A stretch of 64,000 bases of DNA from JALYYC01 sp963795805 (GTDB taxonomy: Bacteria; Chloroflexota; Dormibacteria; CF-121). Both the position numbers and the translations under genes were made by a program. Of the stretch, positions 23,765 through 32,548 are shown piece after piece. How positions within the stretch are numbered: position 1 is the stretch's first letter; each line of letters opens with the position of its first letter. The stretch is from positions 620,001 through 684,000 of the forward strand of contig CAWCIV010000001.1 in the NCBI GenBank assembly GCA_963795805.1, read 5' to 3'. The notes beneath the pieces were generated by a model. That model was not told the DNA's origin. It worked only from the letters and a program-made list of their open reading frames with translations, and searched no databases.

Positions 23765-23940
23765 GCGACCTGTCAGAAAGCCAGCCGGTGACGGAAACGA
23801 CACCGGTAAGCTCCCGAGGACCGGGGCCGCAAGGTCTCGGCTAGTACGGAGCGAAGGGTCTCTCGGAAACGGGTGACCTGGGCGGCGGAAACGAGTCGCT
23901 GGGTCACACCGGCGAGGAGTAAGCCGTAACGACGGGTCGC
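23765..23940 (+). ncRNA. Unassigned structured RNA, copy B
   Basis: A 176-nt block bounded by GCGACCTGTC (23765-23774) and GACGGGTCGC (23931-23940). It contains CAGAAAGCCAG, then hairpin CCGGTG/CACCGG (23785-23806) with loop ACGGAAACGA, then a GCAA-capped hairpin. A long arm follows (GTGACC...GGTCAC around 23873-23906, with GGAAACGA between its inner strands), and the 3' segment is GGCGAGGAGTAAGCCGTAAC. Relative to copy A the first hairpin keeps its loop but changes nearly every base pair, which is covariation. It is shorter than copy A because the middle hairpins are fewer. T-rich sequence (TTCATTTTTCC) follows. It lies 235 bp before the start of the secreted Asp-box protein gene, so a leader role is possible for this copy. 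The remaining 23941-24175 shows no gene. Confidence 0.6.
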
Positions 23941-24175
23941 TTCATTTTTCCTGCAGGTCTGCTGGCTCCTCCTTCCCGAGCCTGGTGGACCTGCGCGCGT
24001 CAGGATCGGGCGTTCCGTGCCCGCTCGTGCCTGTTTGTTAGGAAATATTAGAACTAACATCTTCGCAGATCTTTACAAACTGTTGACTGAACGCCTGGAG
24101 CGGGTTAGGGTGGGGGGGCCTTGGTGCGGGAACACCAGGGCCGAACCGGCTAGCAGCTCACCCTGGGAGGGAAAC

Positions 24176-27088
24176 TTGACTTTGAATTCACCTGGTTTGC
24201 GCGTCCGCCTGTTCTCACGTATCGCATCATTGGCCATTGGCGTCGTCGCCATCTTTGCAGTGGCGGCGACCAGCCAGCCGTTCCCCGCGACGCAGTCCGG
24301 GTCTGGCCTAAGCCAGGATCGACTGAACAAGGCCAGGGCGATCCTCAAGGATTCGCCCTTCAACGCAGCCGAGGAGCAGTACCTGAACCGGGCGCTGCCC
24401 AATACGACAATCTCGCTGCAGCAGGCCCAGAAGGCCAACCAGTCGTTCGGTGAGGTCCAGAACAAAGGGAACGAGCACGGCGATCAGAACGGCAACGGCG
24501 GCTGGCAACTGATCGGACCCACGGTGGGGAACGTTCCAGCTCCGGTGACGTACACGGGGCGGGCGACCACTGACTCCGGTCGCGTGACATCGCTGGCGAT
24601 CGCCCCAACCTGCGTCCCGGGTAACTGCCGGCTCTATGTCGGCGCCGCCGGCGGCGGCATCTGGATCACGGACGATGCCCTCGCCGTGCCCGCGCACTGG
24701 CGATCCTCATCGGCCGGCATGCAGTCCAACTCGATCGGGTCAATCACCATCGACCCCACCGATCGCAGCGGCCGGACCATCTACGTCGGAACCGGCGAGC
24801 CCAACGGCTCGACCGACTCTGAAGCCGGCATCGGCCTTTACAAGTCGACCAACGGGGGAGCCAGCTGGAAGCTGGTCGAGGGCAGCGTGCCGGTCAGCCG
24901 CGACCGCAGCATCGCGGCCGTTTCGGTCGATCCGGCGAATGCCAACCACCTGCTGATTGGCACCGCCGTCGCCCGGCACGGGCACTCGGCCGTTTATGGC
25001 GGACGCCACACGCCGCCCGGAGCGCCCCTGGTCGGCATCTACGAGTCGACCAACGGCGGCCGGAGCTGGACCGCCGCCCTGATCCTGCCGCAGGACACGA
25101 CCACCCCGAGCACCAGCGGTGGTGACTACTTCAAGGGCGGGATCTCTGACCTCCAGCTCAGCCCGCTCGATCCGACCACGGTCTATGCATCGACCTTCGT
25201 GTTCGGCGTGTACCGCCGGGCGCCGCACCTCGATGGCGATACGACGTTCCATCAGGTCCTGTCCGGTAACGATCAGGCCTCGCCATTCGCGTCTCAGGTG
25301 GAGCGGGCGCAGATCGCCGTGACCATGAAGAACGGCCACACGCGAGTCTATGCCGGCCTTGGTAACGGCGCAACGGCCGATTCGAACCTCTGGCGGGCAG
25401 ATAACGCCGACCAACCGGCCGCGGCTCTATTTGGCTCCAAGGCGAGCGGGACTGGCGCCGGCGGACTCTGGAAAGATCTGTCCAACCCGACCCCCGGCAC
25501 GCCGGGTTATGCCTCGTGGAACTGGTGTGGCGGCCAGTGCTCCTATGACATGCCGATCGCCACGCCGGCGGGACAGCCGGACAACATCTGGATCGGTGCC
25601 CAGATGCAGTACGACGACATCGGCCAGGGTGCACCGGGCGCCCCGAGCCCATCGAACGGCCGCACCATTCAGCGCTCGACAACGGCCGGTGAAAGCTTCA
25701 CGGACATGACGAACGACGTCCAGTCGCCGCCGCTGGGGATGCACCCCGACCAGCATGCGATCGTCTTCGCTTCGTCGAACCCGGATATCGCGTTCATCGG
25801 TTCTGACGGCGGCGTGGTGCGGACGAACGGCCACTTCACCGATACCTCGTCCCAGTGCTCGGACCCCAAGCGCCATAACGTCGGTCCGGACCTGGTCGAT
25901 TGCCGGATGTGGCTCAAGGCGATCCCGACGCGGATCTTCAGCCTGAACGCCGGCCTGGCAACACTCCAGTACCAGCACGTCTCGATCAATCCGCAGAACC
26001 CGCGCCATGACGTGATGGGCGGCACACAGGACAACGGCACCTGGGCCTGGAACGGCGTGAACAGCTGGTTCGAGTCGATTGGCGGTGACGGCGGCCTGTC
26101 CGCCACCAACGGGACGAATCCGAACGTTCGGATCCACTCGTACACCGGCACGGAGTTCGATATCAACTTCCGTGGCACGTCGACGAATGGCTGGGATTAC
26201 ATTTCCGGTCCGATGCACGTCAGCCCGGAAGCGAGCGCGTTCTACTCGCCGCTCGAGATGGACCAGACTGTGAACGGGACCATCTTTGCCGGCATGCAGC
26301 ATGTCTGGCGGACCCAGGACAACGGTGGTTCACAGAGTTACCTCGATGCCAACTGCAACGAGATCGCCTACAACGGCAACATCCCCGCTGACGTGGCTGC
26401 CCGATGCGGCGACTGGGTTCCGCTCGGCGGGAACGCCGGTGAGGATCCCGGCGATTTGACCGGCCCGGCGTACGGGGCCGATCGCCAGGGATTCTACGTG
26501 GTGGCGCTGACGCGCGCCGCGAGCAATCAGAACGTGATGTGGGCGGCGACCAGGACCGGCCGCATCTTCGTCTCGTCGAACGCCCAGGCTCCAGCCGCGT
26601 TGGTCCACTTCAACCGCATCGATACGGCGGCGACGCCGGGACGCTTCGTCAGCAATGTCGTGGTCGATCCGACGAACGCGAACCACGCGTGGGTCTCGTA
26701 CTCCGGCTACAACGCGTTCACGCCGACGACCCCAGGCCACGTGTTCGACGTCCACTACAACCCCGTGACCGGGACGGCGACCTTCATGGACCTCAGCTAC
26801 AACCTCGGTGACCAGCCGATTACGTCGATCGCGCGCGACAACCAGAACGGAAACCTGTATGCGGCGACGGACTTCGGCGTCCTCGAGCTGCACGCCGGCA
26901 CGACGGTGTGGCGCCAGGCAGCGAGCGGCCTTCCGCCGGTCGCGGTCTACAGTCTGAATCTCTCTACCCAGGGTCGCGTCCTCTACGCGGGCACGCACGG
27001 CCGCGGCATCTACCAGCTGGACCTCAGTGGCGATGCACAGGGTGACAATGGCGGGGGTGGCGGCGGCGGCGACAAAAAGACCGGCTAG
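24176..27088 (+). CDS. Large secreted Asp-box (BNR/sortilin-like) beta-propeller protein
   Basis: 970 residues. Start TTG at 24176 is chosen because CCTGGGAGGGAAAC gives a strong ribosome-binding site and because it opens a basic-hydrophobic signal (LRVRLFSRIASLAIGVVAIF). Asp-box-like repeats recur through the chain (SxxGGxSW: LYKSTNGGASWKLVEGSV, YESTNGGRSWTAALILP, QRSTTAGESFTDMTND, VWRTQDNGGSQ). There are two runs of blades, as in VPS10/sortilin-type and BNR-repeat glycosidases such as xyloglucanases. No catalytic pair can be assigned by eye. The C-terminus ends in a Gly-rich tail with GDKKTG and a Lys cluster. It is a single-gene unit followed by a strong terminator. Likely an extracellular binding protein or glycosidase; the function is not known. 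Confidence 0.8.
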   Translation: MTLNSPGLRVRLFSRIASLAIGVVAIFAVAATSQPFPATQSGSGLSQDRLNKARAILKDSPFNAAEEQYLNRALPNTTISLQQAQKANQSFGEVQNKGNEHGDQNGNGGWQLIGPTVGNVPAPVTYTGRATTDSGRVTSLAIAPTCVPGNCRLYVGAAGGGIWITDDALAVPAHWRSSSAGMQSNSIGSITIDPTDRSGRTIYVGTGEPNGSTDSEAGIGLYKSTNGGASWKLVEGSVPVSRDRSIAAVSVDPANANHLLIGTAVARHGHSAVYGGRHTPPGAPLVGIYESTNGGRSWTAALILPQDTTTPSTSGGDYFKGGISDLQLSPLDPTTVYASTFVFGVYRRAPHLDGDTTFHQVLSGNDQASPFASQVERAQIAVTMKNGHTRVYAGLGNGATADSNLWRADNADQPAAALFGSKASGTGAGGLWKDLSNPTPGTPGYASWNWCGGQCSYDMPIATPAGQPDNIWIGAQMQYDDIGQGAPGAPSPSNGRTIQRSTTAGESFTDMTNDVQSPPLGMHPDQHAIVFASSNPDIAFIGSDGGVVRTNGHFTDTSSQCSDPKRHNVGPDLVDCRMWLKAIPTRIFSLNAGLATLQYQHVSINPQNPRHDVMGGTQDNGTWAWNGVNSWFESIGGDGGLSATNGTNPNVRIHSYTGTEFDINFRGTSTNGWDYISGPMHVSPEASAFYSPLEMDQTVNGTIFAGMQHVWRTQDNGGSQSYLDANCNEIAYNGNIPADVAARCGDWVPLGGNAGEDPGDLTGPAYGADRQGFYVVALTRAASNQNVMWAATRTGRIFVSSNAQAPAALVHFNRIDTAATPGRFVSNVVVDPTNANHAWVSYSGYNAFTPTTPGHVFDVHYNPVTGTATFMDLSYNLGDQPITSIARDNQNGNLYAATDFGVLELHAGTTVWRQAASGLPPVAVYSLNLSTQGRVLYAGTHGRGIYQLDLSGDAQGDNGGGGGGGDKKTG

Positions 27089-27103
27089 CTAGCCGTGGGC
27101 GGA

Positions 27104-27132
27104 GGCCGGGCCCCGAGGCCCGGCCTTCTTTT
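27104..27132 (+). terminator. Rho-independent terminator after the Asp-box protein gene
   Basis: A perfect 9-bp stem GGCCGGGCC (27104-27112) and GGCCCGGCC (27117-27125) with loop CCGA is followed by TTCTTTT. It lies 16 bp after the stop at 27088 and ends on the stop of the convergent protease gene. Confidence 0.85.
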
Positions 27133-28042
27133 AGCTCTTCAGCTCGATGGGGATGATGGTGCGCTTGACGAGGTCGGTGCCCCGGAGCAGCTGGGCCTCG
27201 GCAGGGATCCCGACCGGCCAGTCCGTCAGGAAGTGCTGGAGCGCGTCGACGCCGTCCAGGGCATGGCCGGCGAGGCTGACAAGGACGTCCTCCTTGAGGA
27301 TGCCGGCCTTCTGGGCCGGCCCGTCGGAGTCGAGGTTGGCAACCCGGACGCCGGTCTCCTGCTCGAGGTGGTAGTAGCGGGTGACCCGGCGGTGGATCGG
27401 CCAGGGCACGCCCGTGATCCCGAGATAGGAGCGGATGACGCGGCCATCCCGCAGCAGCAACGACACGACGCGCTGCGCCATGGTGCCGGGCACGGCGAAG
27501 CAGATCCCCTGCGCGGAGGCGATGATCGCGGTGTTGATGCCGACCACGTGGCCGCGGCTGTCGACCAGCGGTCCACCCGAGTTGCCGGGATTGAGCGCCG
27601 CATCCGTCTGGATGATGTTCTCGATCGTGCGTCCGCTCTGCGCCCGCATGGTGCGGCCGAGCGCACTGATCACCCCCGTCGTCACCGTCGACTGGAACCC
27701 GAATGGGTGGCCAATCGCCACCACCAGCTGGCCCACCTGGAGCCGTCCGGAGTCCCCGAGGCGGGCGTGGGGGAGACCAGTCCCGGAGGCCCGGAGGAGC
27801 GCCAGGTCGGTGTGGGGATCCTTCCCGATGAGCTCGGCCTTGATGGTTGACCCATCACGCAGCGTGAGCTCGTACGCCTTGACCGCGCTGGCCACGTGAC
27901 TGTTCGTGATGGCGTACCCGTCGGGCGTGATGAGCAGGCCGGTCCCGACGCCACTGACCCCGATCACCGCCGGCCCGACGGTGTCGACGACGGAAATGAC
28001 CGCCTGCGAGTAGGCGTCGAGCAGCTGGGAATCGGAGATCAT
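27131..28042 (-). CDS. HtrA/DegP-like trypsin-fold serine protease with PDZ domain
   Basis: 303 residues. The catalytic triad is visible: His49 in AITNSHVAS, Asp79 in KDPHTDLALL, and Ser155 in LNPGNSGGPLVD. The C-terminal 90 residues form a PDZ-like domain (SYLGITGVPWPIHRRVTRYY, then RVANLDSDGPAQKAGILKED). Unlike most HtrA proteins there is no signal peptide or membrane anchor before the protease domain (MISDSQLLDAYSQAVISVVD), so as written it would be cytoplasmic, as some short Chloroflexota and archaeal-type HtrA-like proteins appear to be. No usual start further upstream in frame adds a hydrophobic stretch. Role: quality control or regulated cleavage, by family. Confidence 0.88.
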   Translation of the reverse strand: MISDSQLLDAYSQAVISVVDTVGPAVIGVSGVGTGLLITPDGYAITNSHVASAVKAYELTLRDGSTIKAELIGKDPHTDLALLRASGTGLPHARLGDSGRLQVGQLVVAIGHPFGFQSTVTTGVISALGRTMRAQSGRTIENIIQTDAALNPGNSGGPLVDSRGHVVGINTAIIASAQGICFAVPGTMAQRVVSLLLRDGRVIRSYLGITGVPWPIHRRVTRYYHLEQETGVRVANLDSDGPAQKAGILKEDVLVSLAGHALDGVDALQHFLTDWPVGIPAEAQLLRGTDLVKRTIIPIELKS

Positions 28043-28084
28043 GGCGCGCTCTTACCCTACGTGGCCGCGCTCAAACAAGCCACT

Positions 28085-28390
28085 ATGATGTTGGCGGGAA
28101 TGGGAATCGACGAGTCGCTCAAGGGCATCCTCGACTTCAACCGACTGCTGGAAGGGGAGAACCGGAAGACCGATGACCCGGACGACGTCGAGCACTGGCG
28201 GGCGGTCTACGCCGACCTTGTGGGATTCAAACAGAAGATGCTGGGCGAGACTCAGGAGCATATCTCGGCGGTCCCTGAGACGGAGAAAGAACTGGGCAAC
28301 AACGACCTACCCTTCCTCGAGGCGGAGATGGGACGCCTCCAGCGTGGCCTGCAGTTCTGGGAAAACCGACGCAAGGAAATCGGCCGCTGA
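28085..28390 (+). CDS. Small helical hypothetical protein
   Basis: 101 residues from ATG at 28085, with further in-frame ATG codons at 28088 and 28100. I do not recognise a family. The sequence is acidic and predicted helical (DESLKGILDFNRLLEGENRK, FKQKMLGETQEHISAVPETE, GRLQRGLQFWENRRKEIG), without membrane segments or Cys. Codon use and the absence of overlap with other genes support a real gene. It is divergent from the protease with about 40 bp between starts and is followed by an HD-GYP gene. Confidence 0.6.
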   Translation: MMLAGMGIDESLKGILDFNRLLEGENRKTDDPDDVEHWRAVYADLVGFKQKMLGETQEHISAVPETEKELGNNDLPFLEAEMGRLQRGLQFWENRRKEIGR

Positions 28391-28517
28391 CGTCTGATCG
28401 GCCCATTTTGAGATAGGCCATTCGGCGGCCTGCGCGGTCCAGATGGACCCGCGCCGAGCCAGGGCGCGAATAGCAACGAACGCCGAAAGGTGGCCGCGAC
28501 ATGATCGGCTGGAGCCC

Positions 28518-30212
28518 ATGCGGTTGCCGATTCGCTACAAGATCATCCTGCCCTTTGTCGTGCTCCTGGTCTTTGTCGGCGTGGTCGGGACCGGCGTGGC
28601 CACGGGACGGCTCACCAACGCCGCAAACGCGGAATTCAACGCCCGGTTGCTCGGGAGCAGCCTCGTCGCGAACCAGACGCTCGGCCAGCTCGAGGCGGAT
28701 CGCGTGGCGCAGCTTCGGGCCGCCTCAAATACGGTTGGGGTGCCGGAGGCCGTCGCCGCCAAAGACAAGGTGGCGCTGGCCCGTCTGCTGACCCCGATCG
28801 CCGCCAACGCCCAGCCGGCCGACCTCACCATCCAGGTGCTCGATCGAGCCGGCGTCAACATGATCACCATCCTCGGAAGCTCGACGGGGACCGCCCCCGC
28901 GTATTCGCCCGACCCAACGGACTTCACCAAGGCGCCAGGCGTGGCCAGCGCGCTGGGCGGCCGGAGCGATGCCTTCGGGGACCGGTATCTCTTCCTTTTG
29001 GGGAACGGAGCTGACCCCATCCTGTACTGGGTCGGCCCGGTCCGCGTCAACGCGGAGGTTGTCGGCGCCGTCCTGGTCGGCCAGCGACTGACGGACATCG
29101 TGCAGGCCGTCCCGGGCACCGCCTTCTACGCCGTCGATCGGCGCCTGCTGACGAGCTCCCTGTCCAGCCCGGCCCCCCTCGAGGCGGGCACCGCACAACT
29201 GCTTACCGTCCAGAACACCGCGTCATTCGATAGCAGCGAGGCTGGACACAGCTACCGATCCCTGTTCAGCGTCTGGATCATGCGCGGCACGGTCCTTGGC
29301 TACCTCGCGGTTCAGGCCAACGCGGATCCGCTCACCAGCTCGGTCCTCCAGGTTCGCCTGATCCTGACGCTCGTCTTCACCGCGGCCGCGCTCCTCACCC
29401 TGCTGGTCGGCGGGGTCACGGCCTCGCTGCTGACGCGGCCCGTGGACCATCTCGTCCGCTCGATGCAGATGATCTCGGCGGGAAACCTGCATCATCGCGC
29501 CTCGGTGAAATCTCACGATGAGATCGGCTTTCTTGCCCAGACGTTCAATGAAATGGCGAGCAGCCTCGAGGAGAAGACCGCCGCCCTCGAAGAGACCTAC
29601 TTCGCCAGCATGGAGGCCCTGGCCCGTGCAATAGACGCGCGGGATCCGTCAACCTACGGCCACTCCTCGCGGGTGGCGGCCATCAGCGTGGAAATCGCGG
29701 AAGAGATGGGCTTTTCGGTAAACGACCGCGAGGCGCTGCGCCGCGGCGCGCTGCTGCACGACATCGGGAAGATCGGGATCGAGGACCGCGTGCTGCGCAA
29801 GCCCGGACCGCTGAGCTCCGAAGAGTTCCACGACATGCAAGAGCATCCGCGGATCGGCCACGAGATGCTCAAGGGTCTCCGGTTCCTGGCGCCGAGCCTC
29901 CCCGGCGTCCTGCATCACCACGAGCGGTGGGACGGTGGCGGATACCCCTATGGGCTATCCCGAGACCAGATCCCGCCGGCGGTCCGCATCCTTACGGTTG
30001 CCGACGTCTTCGACGCGATGACGTCGGACCGGCCATATCGCAAGGACATGGGCGTTCATGCCGCCGTCGAGGCCATTCGGCATGACGCGGGTATCCGCTT
30101 CGACCCGGAAGTCGTAACCGCGTTCCTGCGCCGGAAGGATGCGATCGTCGCGATGCTCCAGAAGATGGGGAAGGTCACCAGCGAGGCCACCGCTGTCTCG
30201 GAGGCTGCCTGA
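28518..30212 (+). CDS. Receptor-type HD-GYP c-di-GMP phosphodiesterase (first)
   Basis: 564 residues from ATG at 28518 (MRLPIRYKIILPFVVLLVFV). An earlier in-frame ATG at 28443 would add 25 Arg-rich residues and is less likely. Layout: membrane helix near residues 8-30, extracytoplasmic CHASE/dCache-like sensor of about 250 residues, second helix (RLILTLVFTAAALLTLLVGG), HAMP (LTRPVDHLVRSMQMISAGNL), then HD-GYP. The HD-GYP motifs are complete: STYGHSSRVA, LLHDIGKIGIEDRVL (HD pair near residue 414), PRIGHEM, LHHHERWDGGGYPYGL, and ADVFDAMTSDRPYR. It should hydrolyse c-di-GMP to pGpG/GMP in response to an external signal. The next gene overlaps its stop by one base; a paralog of the same layout lies beyond it on the opposite strand. 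Confidence 0.92.
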   Translation: MRLPIRYKIILPFVVLLVFVGVVGTGVATGRLTNAANAEFNARLLGSSLVANQTLGQLEADRVAQLRAASNTVGVPEAVAAKDKVALARLLTPIAANAQPADLTIQVLDRAGVNMITILGSSTGTAPAYSPDPTDFTKAPGVASALGGRSDAFGDRYLFLLGNGADPILYWVGPVRVNAEVVGAVLVGQRLTDIVQAVPGTAFYAVDRRLLTSSLSSPAPLEAGTAQLLTVQNTASFDSSEAGHSYRSLFSVWIMRGTVLGYLAVQANADPLTSSVLQVRLILTLVFTAAALLTLLVGGVTASLLTRPVDHLVRSMQMISAGNLHHRASVKSHDEIGFLAQTFNEMASSLEEKTAALEETYFASMEALARAIDARDPSTYGHSSRVAAISVEIAEEMGFSVNDREALRRGALLHDIGKIGIEDRVLRKPGPLSSEEFHDMQEHPRIGHEMLKGLRFLAPSLPGVLHHHERWDGGGYPYGLSRDQIPPAVRILTVADVFDAMTSDRPYRKDMGVHAAVEAIRHDAGIRFDPEVVTAFLRRKDAIVAMLQKMGKVTSEATAVSEAA

Positions 30213-30727
30213 TGCCGAGGACGCCGTCTCGGCGCCGACGGCTTCGCCTGCTCCTCATTCCGATTTTCGCGGGAATCTTCTGGGTGACGGCGGTGATCGC
30301 GTCGGCGGTTCCCGGATTGCTCGTCCTGGGGGTCAACGTGCATGGGCTCGGGGTTGCGAGCTACGCTGGCGACCCCGGGTTGGCGCTCGCCCCGCTCTCG
30401 GAGCAGATCATCAACGAGGTCAACCAGGGGCGCAGGCGTGCTCCGGCCATTACGCCGACGCCGACCAGAACCGGCGCGCCGGCCGCGACGCCCGGGCCGA
30501 CCGCTACGCCAGGGCTGACGCCCACGCCAAAGGCAACCGTGTTGCCGACGCCGCTGGCAACACCGAAGCCCACAGTGTTGCCGACGGCGCTGCCGACGCC
30601 GACGGCGTTGCCCACGCCAAAGCCCGTCCCATCGCCGACCGGGCTGCCACTGCCGCTACCCCCGCTGCCAATCCCGCTGCCCAGCCTGCCGGTGCTGCCG
30701 CTGCCTACGCTGCCAGTCTTTCCCTGA
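30212..30727 (+). CDS. Single-pass protein with long Pro/Thr-rich tail
   Basis: 171 residues. Basic start (MPRTPSRRRRLRLLLIPIFA), one hydrophobic helix (about residues 12-40), a 40-residue ordered part (GDPGLALAPLSEQIINEVNQ), then about 95 residues built almost only of Pro, Thr, Ala, Leu and Val (repeats of PTPTALPTPKP and LPLPxLP type). This looks like an exported, wall-spanning or mucin-like stalk. The low-complexity DNA also explains short repeats here. It begins at the stop codon of the HD-GYP gene (TGATG), so it is co-translated with it. Family unknown. Confidence 0.65.
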   Translation: MPRTPSRRRRLRLLLIPIFAGIFWVTAVIASAVPGLLVLGVNVHGLGVASYAGDPGLALAPLSEQIINEVNQGRRRAPAITPTPTRTGAPAATPGPTATPGLTPTPKATVLPTPLATPKPTVLPTALPTPTALPTPKPVPSPTGLPLPLPPLPIPLPSLPVLPLPTLPVFP

Positions 30728-30739
30728 TCGGCCGCGGCG

Positions 30740-32494
30740 TTAGCGGCCGACCACGTGGAGGCGCCAGCCGGTGAGGTCGTCGGGCTCCGGGTGCTGGTGG
30801 ACCTCATTCTGGGGCGCCTCGCTGAGCAACTGCTCGATCTCGCGCTGGCTCTTGATGAAGGCGGTCACCACCTCCGGGTCGAAGTGTGTCCCTGAACCCT
30901 TCAGGATCTCGCCCTTGGCGTACTCGAAGGTGCGAGCCGCCCGGTACGGGCGGTCGGACGTCATCGCATCCAGGGCATCGGCGACGGCAAGGATGCGCGC
31001 GCCGAGCGGGATCTCGTCCGCGCGGACCTGGTCGGGATAGCCGTGACCATCCCAGCGCTCGTGGTGATGGCGGATCAGAGGAAGCACCGAGTCGAGGAAG
31101 TCGATGCCCTTCAGCATGTCGACGCCGATCACGGGGTGCCGCTGCATGCGCATCTCTTCCTCCGGCTCGAGGCGGGCTTGCTTGCGCAGGATATGGTCCT
31201 CGATGCCGATCTTGCCGATGTCGTGGAGTACGCTGGCCCGCTTGATCGCGGCGATTTCGTTCTCCTGGCAGCCCAGCGCCTGGGCGAGGATAACGGCGTA
31301 GTCGCCGACCCGCTGCGTGTGGCCGTGGGTATACGGATCGCGCGCTTCGACGGCGGCCGCCAGGGCCTCGATCGTCATCAGGTAGGTGTCCTGCAGGCGC
31401 GTCAGCGTGGACTTGAGGCTGGCACTCTTCTCGCGCAGGCTCCGCGTCATCTGGTTGAAGGATTCGGTCAGCTCGCCGATCTCGTCGTGCGAGGTGATCG
31501 GAGCCTGGTGGTCGAGATCGCCGGCGCTCACCAGCCGCGTCGCTTCAACCAGCCGCTGGACCGGTTTCGTGATTCGCCGGGCGAGCATGATGCCGATCAG
31601 CAGCGTGAGGAGCACGCCGGCGAGGAAAAGCACGGCCATGATCAGGCGCAGCTGCCACGTGTCCTGGAGCAGGCCAGCGCTGGACGCCGTCGTGCCGACG
31701 TAGCCGAGGGCGACCCCGCGGGTCGTCCAGGGTGAGAGGAGCTCGACGCCCGGGCCGCCGGTGGTACGCGTCATCTCGACCACGCTCGTGGGCGTCACCT
31801 GGGTTCGCGTCGGCTGGTCGAGCGCCAACGCGGGCCACTGGTCCGCTGAGACCGGCAGCGATGTGCTGAGCACCTGACCGTGGCTGTCATAGAAGGTGAT
31901 GTCGTCGTGAATCGCGCCCTTGATCATCGACGCCCCGTCGTCCAGATAGTCGCCCACCAGGATGGCGCCCAGCAGGCTGCCGGTGGAACTCCGAACCGGC
32001 TCGGCGGTGAAGATCGCGGGACGCGGCGCCGAGATGATGACGTCCATCTGGAGCGCGCCTCCCGTCAGGAGGAAGCTGAGGCCCGGCCAGCCGCTCAGGT
32101 CGTTGTTCTGGGTCACGGTGTCGGCGGTGGCCCCGTGGCCGACGACGCCGACGATCTCGCGACCGTTGGCGTCCACGGTCTCCACGACTGTGTTCGGATG
32201 CAGGATCAGGGCCTTCTCGAGCGCCACCTGGAGGGCAGGGGCTTTTGCCCAGGTCTGGCTGAGGCCGTTGCCATTGGTCAGGAGCCGGAGCACGGAGTGG
32301 CGCTGCGCGTCGGATGCCTGGACCATCGATTGGGCGGTAAAGCCGTCGTGGATCAGCTGGTTGTCGAACGACTGCTGGCCGCGGGCGCTGAGCTCTCCGG
32401 AGGCTGCGATGGTGCCGATCGCCCCGATCGCAAGCGTCAGGAGGGCGAAGGGGAGGACGATCTTGAGGGCCAGGCGGCTTCGAAAGCGAGGCAT
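30740..32494 (-). CDS. Receptor-type HD-GYP c-di-GMP phosphodiesterase (second)
   Basis: 584 residues with the same layout as the protein encoded at 28518-30212. There is an N-terminal helix (SRLALKIVLPFALLTLAIGA), a CHASE/dCache-like outer domain with repeated G-x-x-V-x-V strands, helix WQLRLIMAVLFLAGVLLTLL, HAMP (RRITKPVQRLVEATRLVSAG), and an HD-GYP domain. The last has THGHTQRVGDY, LHDIGKIGIEDHIL, HPVIGVDML, IRHHHERWDGHGYP and ADALDAMTSDRPYR. All metal and GYP residues are present, so it should be active. It is convergent with the Pro-rich gene (13 bp apart). The pair probably arose by duplication with inversion; sensor domains have diverged much more than the catalytic ones, implying different signals. 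Confidence 0.92.
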   Translation of the reverse strand: MPRFRSRLALKIVLPFALLTLAIGAIGTIAASGELSARGQQSFDNQLIHDGFTAQSMVQASDAQRHSVLRLLTNGNGLSQTWAKAPALQVALEKALILHPNTVVETVDANGREIVGVVGHGATADTVTQNNDLSGWPGLSFLLTGGALQMDVIISAPRPAIFTAEPVRSSTGSLLGAILVGDYLDDGASMIKGAIHDDITFYDSHGQVLSTSLPVSADQWPALALDQPTRTQVTPTSVVEMTRTTGGPGVELLSPWTTRGVALGYVGTTASSAGLLQDTWQLRLIMAVLFLAGVLLTLLIGIMLARRITKPVQRLVEATRLVSAGDLDHQAPITSHDEIGELTESFNQMTRSLREKSASLKSTLTRLQDTYLMTIEALAAAVEARDPYTHGHTQRVGDYAVILAQALGCQENEIAAIKRASVLHDIGKIGIEDHILRKQARLEPEEEMRMQRHPVIGVDMLKGIDFLDSVLPLIRHHHERWDGHGYPDQVRADEIPLGARILAVADALDAMTSDRPYRAARTFEYAKGEILKGSGTHFDPEVVTAFIKSQREIEQLLSEAPQNEVHQHPEPDDLTGWRLHVVGR

Positions 32495-32548
32495 GGTGAC
32501 GCGGGTGTAACGTCCAAACCCCGTGGGAGCTTGTGACCGCGTGTGGTC

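Noticed and set aside
19481..23791. Short plus-strand frames ending in TPATCQKAS at both RNA copies, as a possible conserved small peptide
   Set aside because: The common peptide arises because the RNA 5' strand is conserved in both; the sequences before it are unrelated and lack ribosome-binding sites, and the stem changes do not preserve codons.
23765..23940. Known riboswitch or housekeeping RNA as identity of the structured RNA copies
   Set aside because: I looked for c-di-GMP-I, c-di-AMP, cobalamin, TPP, SAM, T-box, RNase P, tmRNA and 6S signatures; the GCAA loops are general and none of the diagnostic conserved strings is present.
30430..30720. Short repeats of CCGACGCC/CCCACGCC type as a CRISPR or VNTR array
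   Set aside because: They are the codons of a Pro/Thr-rich tail in one continuous reading frame, with irregular spacing and no spacers.
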